From: a bacterium
Lineage (GTDB): Bacteria; Chloroflexota; Dormibacteria; UBA8260; Bog-877
Length of the DNA stretch: 30,574 nucleotides
Direction of reading: 5' to 3'
NCBI GenBank assembly: GCA_021791345.1
Contig: JAJYWT010000243.1
Coordinates: 1-30,574, forward strand
Part shown: positions 23,563-30,574 of the stretch, piece after piece
Position numbering within the stretch: the first letter of the stretch is position 1
How the letters are laid out: each line of letters starts with the position of its first letter
Notes under the pieces: model-generated
What the model was told of the DNA's origin: nothing
What the model saw: the letters and a program-made list of their open reading frames with translations, nothing else
Databases searched by the model: none
Position numbers and translations under genes: made by a program

Positions 23563-24576
23563 ATGGAGCGCTGGGATCGCAAGCAGTTCTACGCCCGGCT
23601 GGCGCCGCTGGACCAGGACCAGCTGGCCAAGGCGCTGTGGACCGTTTACTGGAAGGGGACCAAGGAGGTGCGCCAGCGCATCGAGGCCGTGCTCGACCCT
23701 AAGGAGGCCACCCGTCAGCGGGCGGCCAGCGCACCCACCGTTGATCCGGAGTGGACCCTGGACGAGGTGACCGAGTTCGTGGCCCTGGCCAAGAGCGGAG
23801 CCTATCTGGGTGGAGACCGGCGGGTCCGCCCAAGCGAGCGGACCCGCTGGCGATTCACCCTTCGGCGCCTGTTCAAGGACGCGGCGGCGGCACTGGCGGA
23901 CCCCGACCCCGAGCCCGGTGCGAAGGCGATGGAACAGCTGCTGGACCTCTCCAGGGAGACCGGAGACTACGACTACTTCCGCTCGGAGGATCCCATCGAC
24001 GCGGCCCGGATCGTCATCTCGGACGAAGTGGAGCAGCTCTGGGCTCGGCTCCGACAGCACCTCGGGGTCGCCGACTTCGCCACCCGGGCGGCGCCTCAGC
24101 TGCTGCACTGGGAGTCCGCCCACGGTTGGACCCGTCGCGGCGACGGACCGGTGGCGGCCAGGGAACGCCCGCTCGCCACGGTGCTGGAGCCGCTGCTACC
24201 GACCCGCGACAGCTGGCTGACTTTCGGCGACCGGTACCTGGGCGCCGTGGAAGCAGCCGCAGCCCAGGATGCGCGGGCGCGCCACCGCGGATGGGAGTTG
24301 GACCACCGCCGCGAGCGGCGAGCCCGGGATCTCACCGTCTGGCATACCATGCTGGTCCAACACCTCCATGGGGGGGACGGCGAGGAGCTCCTGGACCGGT
24401 TGGTCGCCTCCTCCGCGATCGCCGGGCCGGAAGCGCTGCTCCTGAGGGCCGAGTTGGCCCGGTTGCGGGGGCAGCTGGCGGAGGCACGAAGGATCGCGGC
24501 CCAACTCGTCGTCCAGGCACCGCGCAACCAGCGTTTCGCCGAATTCGCCAAGGAGATCGGCGCCGCTCCTGGGTAG
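23563..24576 (+). CDS. Conserved-looking cytoplasmic protein of unknown function
   Basis: 337 aa from ATG 23563 (weak ribosome binding site). It has no signal peptide or membrane segment and is rich in Arg, Glu and Ala, with a largely helical pattern. The N-terminus WDRKQFYARLAPLDQDQLAKALWTVYWKGTKEVRQRIEAVLDP looks like a helical domain. The C-terminal 90 residues (LLDRLVASSAIAGPEALLLRAELARLRGQLAEARRIAAQLV) read like tetratricopeptide-type helical hairpins. No catalytic motif was recognised. Codon use and third-position GC are those of a real gene. It sits between the F420 enzyme and the large surface protein in the same direction, without overlap. Confidence 0.7.
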   Translation: MERWDRKQFYARLAPLDQDQLAKALWTVYWKGTKEVRQRIEAVLDPKEATRQRAASAPTVDPEWTLDEVTEFVALAKSGAYLGGDRRVRPSERTRWRFTLRRLFKDAAAALADPDPEPGAKAMEQLLDLSRETGDYDYFRSEDPIDAARIVISDEVEQLWARLRQHLGVADFATRAAPQLLHWESAHGWTRRGDGPVAARERPLATVLEPLLPTRDSWLTFGDRYLGAVEAAAAQDARARHRGWELDHRRERRARDLTVWHTMLVQHLHGGDGEELLDRLVASSAIAGPEALLLRAELARLRGQLAEARRIAAQLVVQAPRNQRFAEFAKEIGAAPG

Positions 24577-24645
24577 GAACCGACGCCCCGGGGCGCGGGC
24601 CACCCCCAAAGGGTTGCCGGCCTCCCCGGCCGCTCCCAGGATCGG

Positions 24646-24674
24646 TTGCCCCGGTCCCCTCCGCGTGCTACCTT
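24646..24674 (+). promoter_or_regulatory. Possible promoter for the propeller-repeat protein
   Basis: TTGCCC (24646-24651) and TACCTT (24669-24674, fits the actinobacterial TANNNT pattern) are 17 bases apart. This argues against the upstream TTG at 24646 as the start of translation. Confidence 0.35.
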
Positions 24675-24705
24675 ACCCACCACCATAGGCACTGCGAGCG
24701 GAACG

Positions 24706-27700
24706 GTGGCGTTGCGGCGATCGCGGGGCGCACGGCCAAGAGGGTGGGCCACGACCGCTGCCATTGCCGGTTGCTTCTTGGCGGGCCTGTGGCCCCACCC
24801 GGTCAGCGCCGCCAGCGTGGCGGCGCCCGGGGCCCCCACCGGGGTCGGGGCCGTGGCCGGCGACGGCTCCGCCACCATTCGCTGGACCCCGCCGACCTCA
24901 AGTGGCAGCACTCCCATAGTGGCCTACCGGGTGACCGCCAGCCCGGGAGGCCAGAGCCAACAGGCTCCCGGGACCTCGACCGAGGCCGTGGTATCTGGCC
25001 TCACCAACGGGGTGGCAGAGTCCTTCACGGTGGTGGCGCAGAACCAGGGCTCGACCAGCCCCCCATCCTCCCCTTCCAACCAGGTGACCCCGGACCATCC
25101 GGGCGGCCAGTACCACGCCCTCATTCCCTACCGCATCTGCGACACGCGCACCGGCGATCCGTCGTCGCTGTCGGGGCTGGATCTCACCCAGTGTGAGGGG
25201 CGCGCCCTTGGCCCCGGCGACTCGCTGAGCATCAAGGTCGCCGGCACAGCTCCATCGGGTGCATCCAGCGGGGGTGTGCCGGCTGCAGGGGTGAGCGCGG
25301 TGGTCATCAACGTGACGGTGACCGGCACCACCGCATCCTCCTACCTGACCACCTGGGCCGCGGGCGCCCCGCGTCCGACCAGCTCATCGCTCAACTGGGA
25401 AGCGGGTCAGACCGTCAGCAACCTGGTGACGGTCGCGGTCGGGGCTCAGCGCCAGGTTAGCTTCTTCAACTACCGCGGCAGTGCGGAGCTGGTGGTTGAT
25501 GTCGAGGGCTACCTGTCGGCTTCGGCGACCTCTGCGGCGGGCCGGTTCACCGGGCTGGCCCCGTACCGAGTGTGCGACACGAGGTCGGGCAATCCCTCTC
25601 ACCTCAGTGGCCTCGACCTCACCCAGTGCGCGGGGCGAGCGCTCGGCCCCTCGGGGGAGCTGGCGGTTCAGGTCGCCGGCACCGAGCCCTCGGGGGCATC
25701 GTCCGGCGGTGTGCCCGGCTCGGGAGTCGCCGCGGTGCTGCTCAACATCACGGCCACCGACACCACCGCCACCTCCTATCTAACCGTCTGGCCGACGGGC
25801 TCGCCCCGCCCGAAGACCTCCAACCTCAACTGGAGGGCCGGTGAGACAGTGTCCATCCAGGCGCTGGTCCAGGTGGGAGCGGGTGGGCGGGTGAGCCTCT
25901 TCAACTGGGGCGGGGCAGCCGATGTGGTGGTCGATGTCGGCGGCTGGTTCAGCGACGGCGGCGCCGCCGCGGCGGCCTCATACCTCACCCCAGCCAGCGG
26001 AGGCAGGATCTGCGATACCCGGCCGGGCAACCCCTCGGGACTGAGCGGGCTGGCTCTTCGCCAGTGCGAGGGGCACACCCTGGGTGGAGGGGCGACCCTC
26101 ACGATCTCGGCCACCGCCTTGGCGGGGGTTCCGGGCCTGGGAGTCCAGGACCCACCGGTTGCCGTGGTCCTGCAGGTGACGGTCGTCGATCCCTCCCGGG
26201 CCTCCTTCCTCACCATCTGGCCCGCCGGTCAGGCGCGCCCCACCACCTCCAGCCTGAACTGGGAGGGTGGGCAGACCGTCTCCAATCAGGTGGTGGCTGT
26301 GCTCGCCGACGGCGGCCGGCTCAGCCTGTTCAATGCCGCCGGGGATGCGGCGATCGTCGTCGCCGTCGAGGGCTACTTTTCCGGGGCTGTGGTCAACAAC
26401 CCCTTCCCCTTCACCGCCGCGTCTCTGATCGACCCCCTGAACGGCCTCACCGGTCTGAGTTGTGCGAGTGCGAGCTTCTGCGTTGCGGTCGACCTGGTCG
26501 GCAACGCGGCGACCTGGAACGGCACCACGTGGACCCAGCCCCAGCCGATCGACCCCAACGGCGCTGGTTTGAGCGGGATTTCGTGCCCCAGCCAGACGTT
26601 CTGCGCGGCGGTGGACCTGGCTGGGGCGGCGCTCACCTGGAACGGCCAGCAGTGGAGCGCGCCAGTCAGCATTGAGCCGGACAACTCGTTCACCGGGGTC
26701 TCCTGCACCTCGGCCAGCTTCTGTGTCGCGATCGACGATGATGGAAATGCGGTCATGTGGAATGGCACCGGCTGGAGCACCCCTCGTTCGATCGGATTCC
26801 CGGGCATCTTCCTAAACGCCGTTTCCTGCGCCAGCCCGCAGCTTTGCGCCGTTGCCGACCTCGGCGGCGATGTCGTCTTCTGGACCGGAAGTGCCTGGTC
26901 ACTGCCCCAGTTGGCGGATTCTCTTACGGGCGGAATCCTGGCGCTGTCGTGCCCCACCACCACCTACTGCGTGGGGGTCGATGGCGGCGGCGAGGAGACC
27001 ACGTGGAGTCACGGCTCCTGGTCCCCGCCGACGCCGATCGAGCCGAACAACGCCCTCTATGCGATTTCCTGCGCCAGCCCGAGCTTCTGCGTCGCCGGCG
27101 ATGGCAACGGCCGCGTGCTCACGGCTCAGGGAGGCATCTGGGGCCCACCGCTGTCGATCGATCCGTACGGCGGTGGCTTCCTGGCAATCTCCTGCCCATC
27201 ACCCGACTTCTGCGCCGCCGCGGATAGCGACGGCTACGTCCTCACCGGAACCTCGACCGGGTGGAACTCGCCCTCGGCGGTCGATCCCAATGGGGGTGGG
27301 CTCACGGCGGTCTCCTGCTCCGCGCCGTCCCAGTGCATCGCAACCGACAACGCCGGCAACGCGCTCTCCTGGAATGGATCGCAATGGGGTGCCGCGCTCA
27401 GGATCGACCCCTCCGGCGGTGGGATCACCGCGATCTCCTGCGCCTCCGGCCCCTTCTGTGCCGCCGTCGACCGCAACGGCCAGGCGGCAACTTGGGCTGC
27501 GGGCTCGTGGTCCAAACCCCAGGCGATCGACCCAAGTGGCGGAGGCCTCACCGCGATCTCCTGTACCGCCGCGACCTTCTGCGCGGCAACCGATAGCGAT
27601 GGCAACGTGCTCACCTGGGACGGCAGCGGCTGGAGCCAACCCCAGGTGATCGACCCAAGTGGCGGAGGCCTCACCGCGATCTCGTGTCCCGCCGCGACCT

Positions 27701-28107
27701 TCTGCGCGGCAACCGATGGCGATGGCAACTTGCTCACCTGGGACGGCAGCGGCTGGAGCCAGCCCCAGGCGATCGACCCAAAGGGCGGAGGCCTCACCGC
27801 GATCTCGTGTGCGTCCGCGAGCTTCTGCGCCGCCGTGGACGCTGGCGGGGACGCCCTGACCTGGGACGGGATCCGATGGACGCCCCAGGTGGCCGATCCC
27901 GGGGGCGACGGCTTGGCCGCGGTGTCCTGTGTCGGGGCAACCCTCTGCGTCGCCGTGGACAATGATGGCAACGCACTCACCTGGGACGGCGCCGCCTGGG
28001 GCCAACCGGAGGCAATGGACCCTGATGGCGGGGGGCTCGCGGCGGTCTCATGCCCGTCTCTCGAGTTCTGCGTCACGGTTGACGGGCTGGGCAATGCCCT
28101 CACCTGA
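24706..28107 (+). CDS. Large secreted protein: fibronectin III, three shared surface domains, 14 propeller-like repeats
   Basis: 1133 aa from GTG 24706. The signal peptide has RRSRGARPR, a hydrophobic core and a likely cut after HPVSA. A fibronectin type III domain (residues about 41-129) is followed by three domains of roughly 130 residues (about 136-271, 281-417, 426-561). Each runs from an R-[IV]-CDTR motif, through a mid-domain LNW, to G-[YW]-[LF]-S. Each also holds a second Cys (QCEG/QCAG) likely to form a disulfide. Residues 566-1133 hold fourteen repeats of about 41 aa with pattern SC-x5-C-x-A-x-D-x2-GN-ALTWNG-x2-W; the last is cut short at the stop. Each has a C-x5-C pair. The layout suggests one 14-unit or two seven-bladed propellers used in binding at the cell surface. 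No sortase motif or C-terminal anchor is present. No enzyme domain was seen. Confidence 0.85.
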   Translation: MALRRSRGARPRGWATTAAIAGCFLAGLWPHPVSAASVAAPGAPTGVGAVAGDGSATIRWTPPTSSGSTPIVAYRVTASPGGQSQQAPGTSTEAVVSGLTNGVAESFTVVAQNQGSTSPPSSPSNQVTPDHPGGQYHALIPYRICDTRTGDPSSLSGLDLTQCEGRALGPGDSLSIKVAGTAPSGASSGGVPAAGVSAVVINVTVTGTTASSYLTTWAAGAPRPTSSSLNWEAGQTVSNLVTVAVGAQRQVSFFNYRGSAELVVDVEGYLSASATSAAGRFTGLAPYRVCDTRSGNPSHLSGLDLTQCAGRALGPSGELAVQVAGTEPSGASSGGVPGSGVAAVLLNITATDTTATSYLTVWPTGSPRPKTSNLNWRAGETVSIQALVQVGAGGRVSLFNWGGAADVVVDVGGWFSDGGAAAAASYLTPASGGRICDTRPGNPSGLSGLALRQCEGHTLGGGATLTISATALAGVPGLGVQDPPVAVVLQVTVVDPSRASFLTIWPAGQARPTTSSLNWEGGQTVSNQVVAVLADGGRLSLFNAAGDAAIVVAVEGYFSGAVVNNPFPFTAASLIDPLNGLTGLSCASASFCVAVDLVGNAATWNGTTWTQPQPIDPNGAGLSGISCPSQTFCAAVDLAGAALTWNGQQWSAPVSIEPDNSFTGVSCTSASFCVAIDDDGNAVMWNGTGWSTPRSIGFPGIFLNAVSCASPQLCAVADLGGDVVFWTGSAWSLPQLADSLTGGILALSCPTTTYCVGVDGGGEETTWSHGSWSPPTPIEPNNALYAISCASPSFCVAGDGNGRVLTAQGGIWGPPLSIDPYGGGFLAISCPSPDFCAAADSDGYVLTGTSTGWNSPSAVDPNGGGLTAVSCSAPSQCIATDNAGNALSWNGSQWGAALRIDPSGGGITAISCASGPFCAAVDRNGQAATWAAGSWSKPQAIDPSGGGLTAISCTAATFCAATDSDGNVLTWDGSGWSQPQVIDPSGGGLTAISCPAATFCAATDGDGNLLTWDGSGWSQPQAIDPKGGGLTAISCASASFCAAVDAGGDALTWDGIRWTPQVADPGGDGLAAVSCVGATLCVAVDNDGNALTWDGAAWGQPEAMDPDGGGLAAVSCPSLEFCVTVDGLGNALT
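26440..28104 (+). repeat. Array of 14 protein-coding repeats with C-x5-C pairs
   Basis: Fourteen units of about 123 bases (41 aa). The early units have diverged; the late ones are nearly alike. Each begins near a SC...C strand and ends with TWNG/TWDG and an IDP-GGG linker. Confidence 0.85.
27525..27893 (+). repeat. Three near-identical 123-base tandem repeats
   Basis: GATCGACCCAA begins at 27525 and 27648, and GATCGACCCAA again at 27771: exact 123-base spacing. Consecutive copies differ at only a few positions, which points to recent unit duplication or gene conversion within the coding sequence. Confidence 0.9.
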
Positions 28108-30364
28108 CAGCGGGCGGACGGAGGCGGCTTCGTCCCGGCGCACAGCCCGGAGATGGTGCGCGGCCGGCGCCAGCCTCAGCCTCCTTTTGGCAGCCGGGAT
28201 CGGCACCCTGGGCAGCGACCACCCACCGAGCCCTGGCGGCGTGGACGGGATGGTGCAGAGCACCGCCAAGGTCCTGGTCAACCCATTGGTACCTGGAGTA
28301 ACCGCCGCGGATGCGCGCAACAGCCAGGTGGCAACCGGCAGCCCCGGCGACGGCTACACCCCACTGGCGCCGCAACGACTGCTCGACACCCGGACCTCCG
28401 GTACCCCCCTGGAAACAGGGGCGTCCCTCGCCCTCACCGTTGCCGACACTGCGACGGTCCCTGGCACCGCGACCGCGGTCACTCTTAACTTGACGGTGAC
28501 CGGGAGCGCCGGCGCCGGGTACCTGGCCGTGTACCCGACTGGAGGACCCCCTCCACTGGTCTCCAACCTCAACTGGACAGGCGGTGAGACGGTGGCGAAC
28601 CTGGTGATCGTCCCGGTCGGCACCCAGGGGCAGGTTTCGATCTTCGATGGTGGCGCACCGACCTTCGTGATCGTCGACCTCGAGGGATACTTCGCCCCCT
28701 GGAGTTCCGGCTCCACCCAGGGAAGCTATGTCCCGCTGGCGCCCAACCGGCTCGTCGACACCAGGCCGGGCAGCGGCTACCTCGATGCTGGCCAGACCCT
28801 CCAACCCGGAGCCTCCCTCACGGTCCCGGTGGCCGGTGAGGGAGGCGTGCCGCCGCAGGGGGCGGTGGCGGTGGTCGCCAACGTCACCGTGACCGACACC
28901 AGCGCCGCCGGCTTCCTCACCATGTACCCGGCAGGTCTGGCGCCGCCGCCAACCTCGAACCTCAACTGGGAGGCGGGGCAGACGGTTGCCAACCGGGTTA
29001 TCGTGCCCCTGGGGGCCAACGGCGCCATCACGCTCGCCAACCGGACTGGCAGCGCTGACGCGATCGTCGACCTCGACGGCTATTTCACCGACGCCGCCGC
29101 GGCCGGCGCCAGCCTCTTCACCCCGATTGCGCCGGTGCGCGTCCTCGACACCCGGCAAGCCGCCGGTCCACTCGAGGCAGCGACCACCATCACCCAGGCG
29201 CTGGCCGGAGTGGACGGTGTCGCCCTTGATGCCTCCGCGGTGGTGGCCAACCTCACCGCTACCGACACCACGAGCGCCAGCTTCTTCACCGCCTACCCAC
29301 AGGGCCAGAGGCCCAACAGTTCTGACCTGAACTGGACCGCCGGGCAGACGGTCGCCAATCTGGATCTGCTCACCCTGAGCCCGAGCGGGGCCACCAGCAT
29401 CTACAACAGCTCCGGCGCCGCCGACCTGATCATCGACGTCTTCGGCTACTTCACCCCCCTGCACCCGCCGCTGCGGATCATGACCAGCCAGCTGGCGGCA
29501 GCCGTCGTGGGCGTCGCCTACACGGCAAGCCTGGAAGCGATCGGAGGGGCTCCGCCCTACACCTGGGCGGTCACCTCCGGGAGTCTGCCGCAGGGGTTGG
29601 AGCTGTCCCCGGCGGGCACCCTGACCGGGATCCCCACCGACGCTCAGAGCACCTCGTTTTCGGTGAGGGTGACCGACAGCACCGCGCCGACCCCGCTGAC
29701 GGCCACGGGGCAGATCAGCCTGGACGTCCTGATCTCGGTCCCCACCACCTACTACTCAGCGAACTGGTCCGGGTATGCGGTCGGCACCGGCCCCTTCACC
29801 GAGGTCTCGGGAACCTTCAACGTTCCCGCGATCGGCCCCGAACCGGTGAGCACTGACGTCTCGGAGTGGGTGGGGGTGGATGGGATCACCAACAGCTCGC
29901 TGATCCAGGCAGGCGTCAATGAGGAATACTCCAACAGCGGCAACCAGATCCAGATCAATGCCTGGTGGGAGGTCCTGCCCGCCGCCTCGACCACGATCAC
30001 CACCCTGGACATCTCACCGGGGGACTCGGTGACCGTCAGCCTGGACCAGGTGAACGCCTCGACCTGGGCGATCACGGTCACCGACAACTCGACGGGGCAG
30101 AGCTTCACGACCGACCAGCCATACTCGGGGCCGCAGAGTTCGGCGGAGTGGATCGTGGAGGCCCCCCTGGTCAACGGCCAGGAGGCCATCCTCTCCCCCT
30201 TCTATCCGCAGGTCACGTTCAGTTCGCTCTCAACCGCAGGCCCGGTCAACTCCGCTGACCTCTTCGCCATGGTTCAGAACGGCAGCCAGGTTGCGACCCC
30301 CTCCGCAGCCGACGCCAGCGGTGTGGCGGTCGCCTATGGGGACGTGGCCCCGCCGAGCCCGTGA
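28094..30364 (+). CDS. Secreted G1 family glutamic peptidase with three shared surface domains and an Ig-like domain
   Basis: 756 aa from ATG 28094, the only suitable start, overlapping the previous gene by 14 bases. An N-terminal signal or anchor segment (RRWCAAGASLSLLLAAGIGTLG) is followed by three domains of about 115-125 aa (residues about 87-202, 210-332, 338-456). Each runs from LDTR or VDTR to GYF and is related to those of the preceding gene but lacks their cysteine pair. A putative Ig domain follows (residues about 459-549; GGAPPYTWAVTSGSLPQGL). The C-terminal domain begins YYSANWSGYAV and contains VSEWVGVDG, SSLIQAGV with Q605, NAWWEVLP, SPGDSVTVSL and SAEWIVEAP with E685/E689. These match the Gln/Glu active site of the G1 (scytalidoglutamic, eqolisin) peptidases, acid endopeptidases. 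It would be secreted and active at low pH. Confidence 0.88.
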   Translation: MPSPDSGRTEAASSRRTARRWCAAGASLSLLLAAGIGTLGSDHPPSPGGVDGMVQSTAKVLVNPLVPGVTAADARNSQVATGSPGDGYTPLAPQRLLDTRTSGTPLETGASLALTVADTATVPGTATAVTLNLTVTGSAGAGYLAVYPTGGPPPLVSNLNWTGGETVANLVIVPVGTQGQVSIFDGGAPTFVIVDLEGYFAPWSSGSTQGSYVPLAPNRLVDTRPGSGYLDAGQTLQPGASLTVPVAGEGGVPPQGAVAVVANVTVTDTSAAGFLTMYPAGLAPPPTSNLNWEAGQTVANRVIVPLGANGAITLANRTGSADAIVDLDGYFTDAAAAGASLFTPIAPVRVLDTRQAAGPLEAATTITQALAGVDGVALDASAVVANLTATDTTSASFFTAYPQGQRPNSSDLNWTAGQTVANLDLLTLSPSGATSIYNSSGAADLIIDVFGYFTPLHPPLRIMTSQLAAAVVGVAYTASLEAIGGAPPYTWAVTSGSLPQGLELSPAGTLTGIPTDAQSTSFSVRVTDSTAPTPLTATGQISLDVLISVPTTYYSANWSGYAVGTGPFTEVSGTFNVPAIGPEPVSTDVSEWVGVDGITNSSLIQAGVNEEYSNSGNQIQINAWWEVLPAASTTITTLDISPGDSVTVSLDQVNASTWAITVTDNSTGQSFTTDQPYSGPQSSAEWIVEAPLVNGQEAILSPFYPQVTFSSLSTAGPVNSADLFAMVQNGSQVATPSAADASGVAVAYGDVAPPSP

Positions 30365-30574
30365 GGGAAGACGCAGGCCGTTTCGCGTGACAGGTGCGGC
30401 CCGGCCCGGGGAGGTGCCGAATGGGATCATCCGGTCAGCTCCTCTCACCGTGACCGTGCCACCGGTCTGGGGTTGCTAGCGGGACTTTCCGGACTCAATG
30501 GGATGACCTGAGATCAGGGTGTGGTTTCCTGAGGTCAACTGCAAGTTGCGCATCGGGCGGCAGTCGATAGTACC
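30365..30574. other. Terminal 210 bases without a recognised gene; possible element edge
   Basis: TGACCTGAG (30504-30512) and CTGAGGTCA (30529-30537) form an inverted repeat with one mismatch. The segment from about 30480 is less GC-rich than its surroundings and could be the end of an insertion element or a regulatory region for a gene outside the window. No open frame could be assigned. Confidence 0.3.

Noticed and set aside
24646..24705. TTG 24646 as the start of the large repeat protein
   Set aside because: The first 20 residues would precede the signal peptide, and the codon lies in a likely -35 box; GTG 24706 gives a normal signal sequence.

Overview
This 30.6 kb window comes from a very GC-rich bacterium with frequent GTG and TTG starts and many 4-base GTGA/ATGA gene overlaps. 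It carries an F420-type (Ddn-like) nitroreductase, S10 and G1 peptidases typical of acid-tolerant soil lineages, and actinobacterial/chloroflexotal-type secreted repeat proteins. This fits Actinomycetota, Chloroflexota or Dormibacterota-like soil bacteria. The sequence alone does not settle the phylum, and no rRNA or tRNA gene was seen.

Region 1 (1-2173, minus strand): a tartrate/malate/isopropylmalate-type dehydrogenase is translationally coupled to an M20 metallopeptidase that runs off the left edge. Region 2 (2329-7647, plus): a complete peptide/nickel-type ABC importer, with a lipoprotein binding protein, two permeases and two ATPases. The last four genes are joined by GTGA overlaps. Region 3 (7775-12764, plus): two long (about 650 aa) paralogous peptide-binding lipoproteins lie on either side of a GntR/FCD regulator. 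A strong hairpin terminator follows.

Region 4 (12905-20116): a P1 (DmpA/BapA, S58) aminopeptidase on the minus strand diverges from a plus-strand catabolic operon. The operon encodes a class III aminotransferase, a RocA-type 1-pyrroline-5-carboxylate dehydrogenase, a glutaconate-type CoA-transferase A/B pair and a second class III aminotransferase. The same promoter plus near-palindrome (core ATCCAGAATCCA) occurs in front of the GntR gene and in the divergent intergenic region. This ties the regulator to the operon as a candidate autoregulated local regulon. The combined picture is peptide uptake, trimming by unusual aminopeptidases, transamination, semialdehyde oxidation and CoA activation of the resulting acid.

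Region 5 (20241-24576, plus): an S10 serine carypeptidase-family carboxypeptidase without a signal peptide, an unassigned P-loop NTPase, a Ddn-like F420 nitroreductase and a protein of unknown function. Region 6 (24706-30364, plus): two large secreted proteins share a triplicated domain of about 115-135 aa. One carries a fibronectin III domain and 14 C-x5-C propeller-like repeats. The other ends in a putative Ig domain and a G1 glutamic peptidase domain. The last 200 bases hold no recognisable gene and may be the edge of another element.
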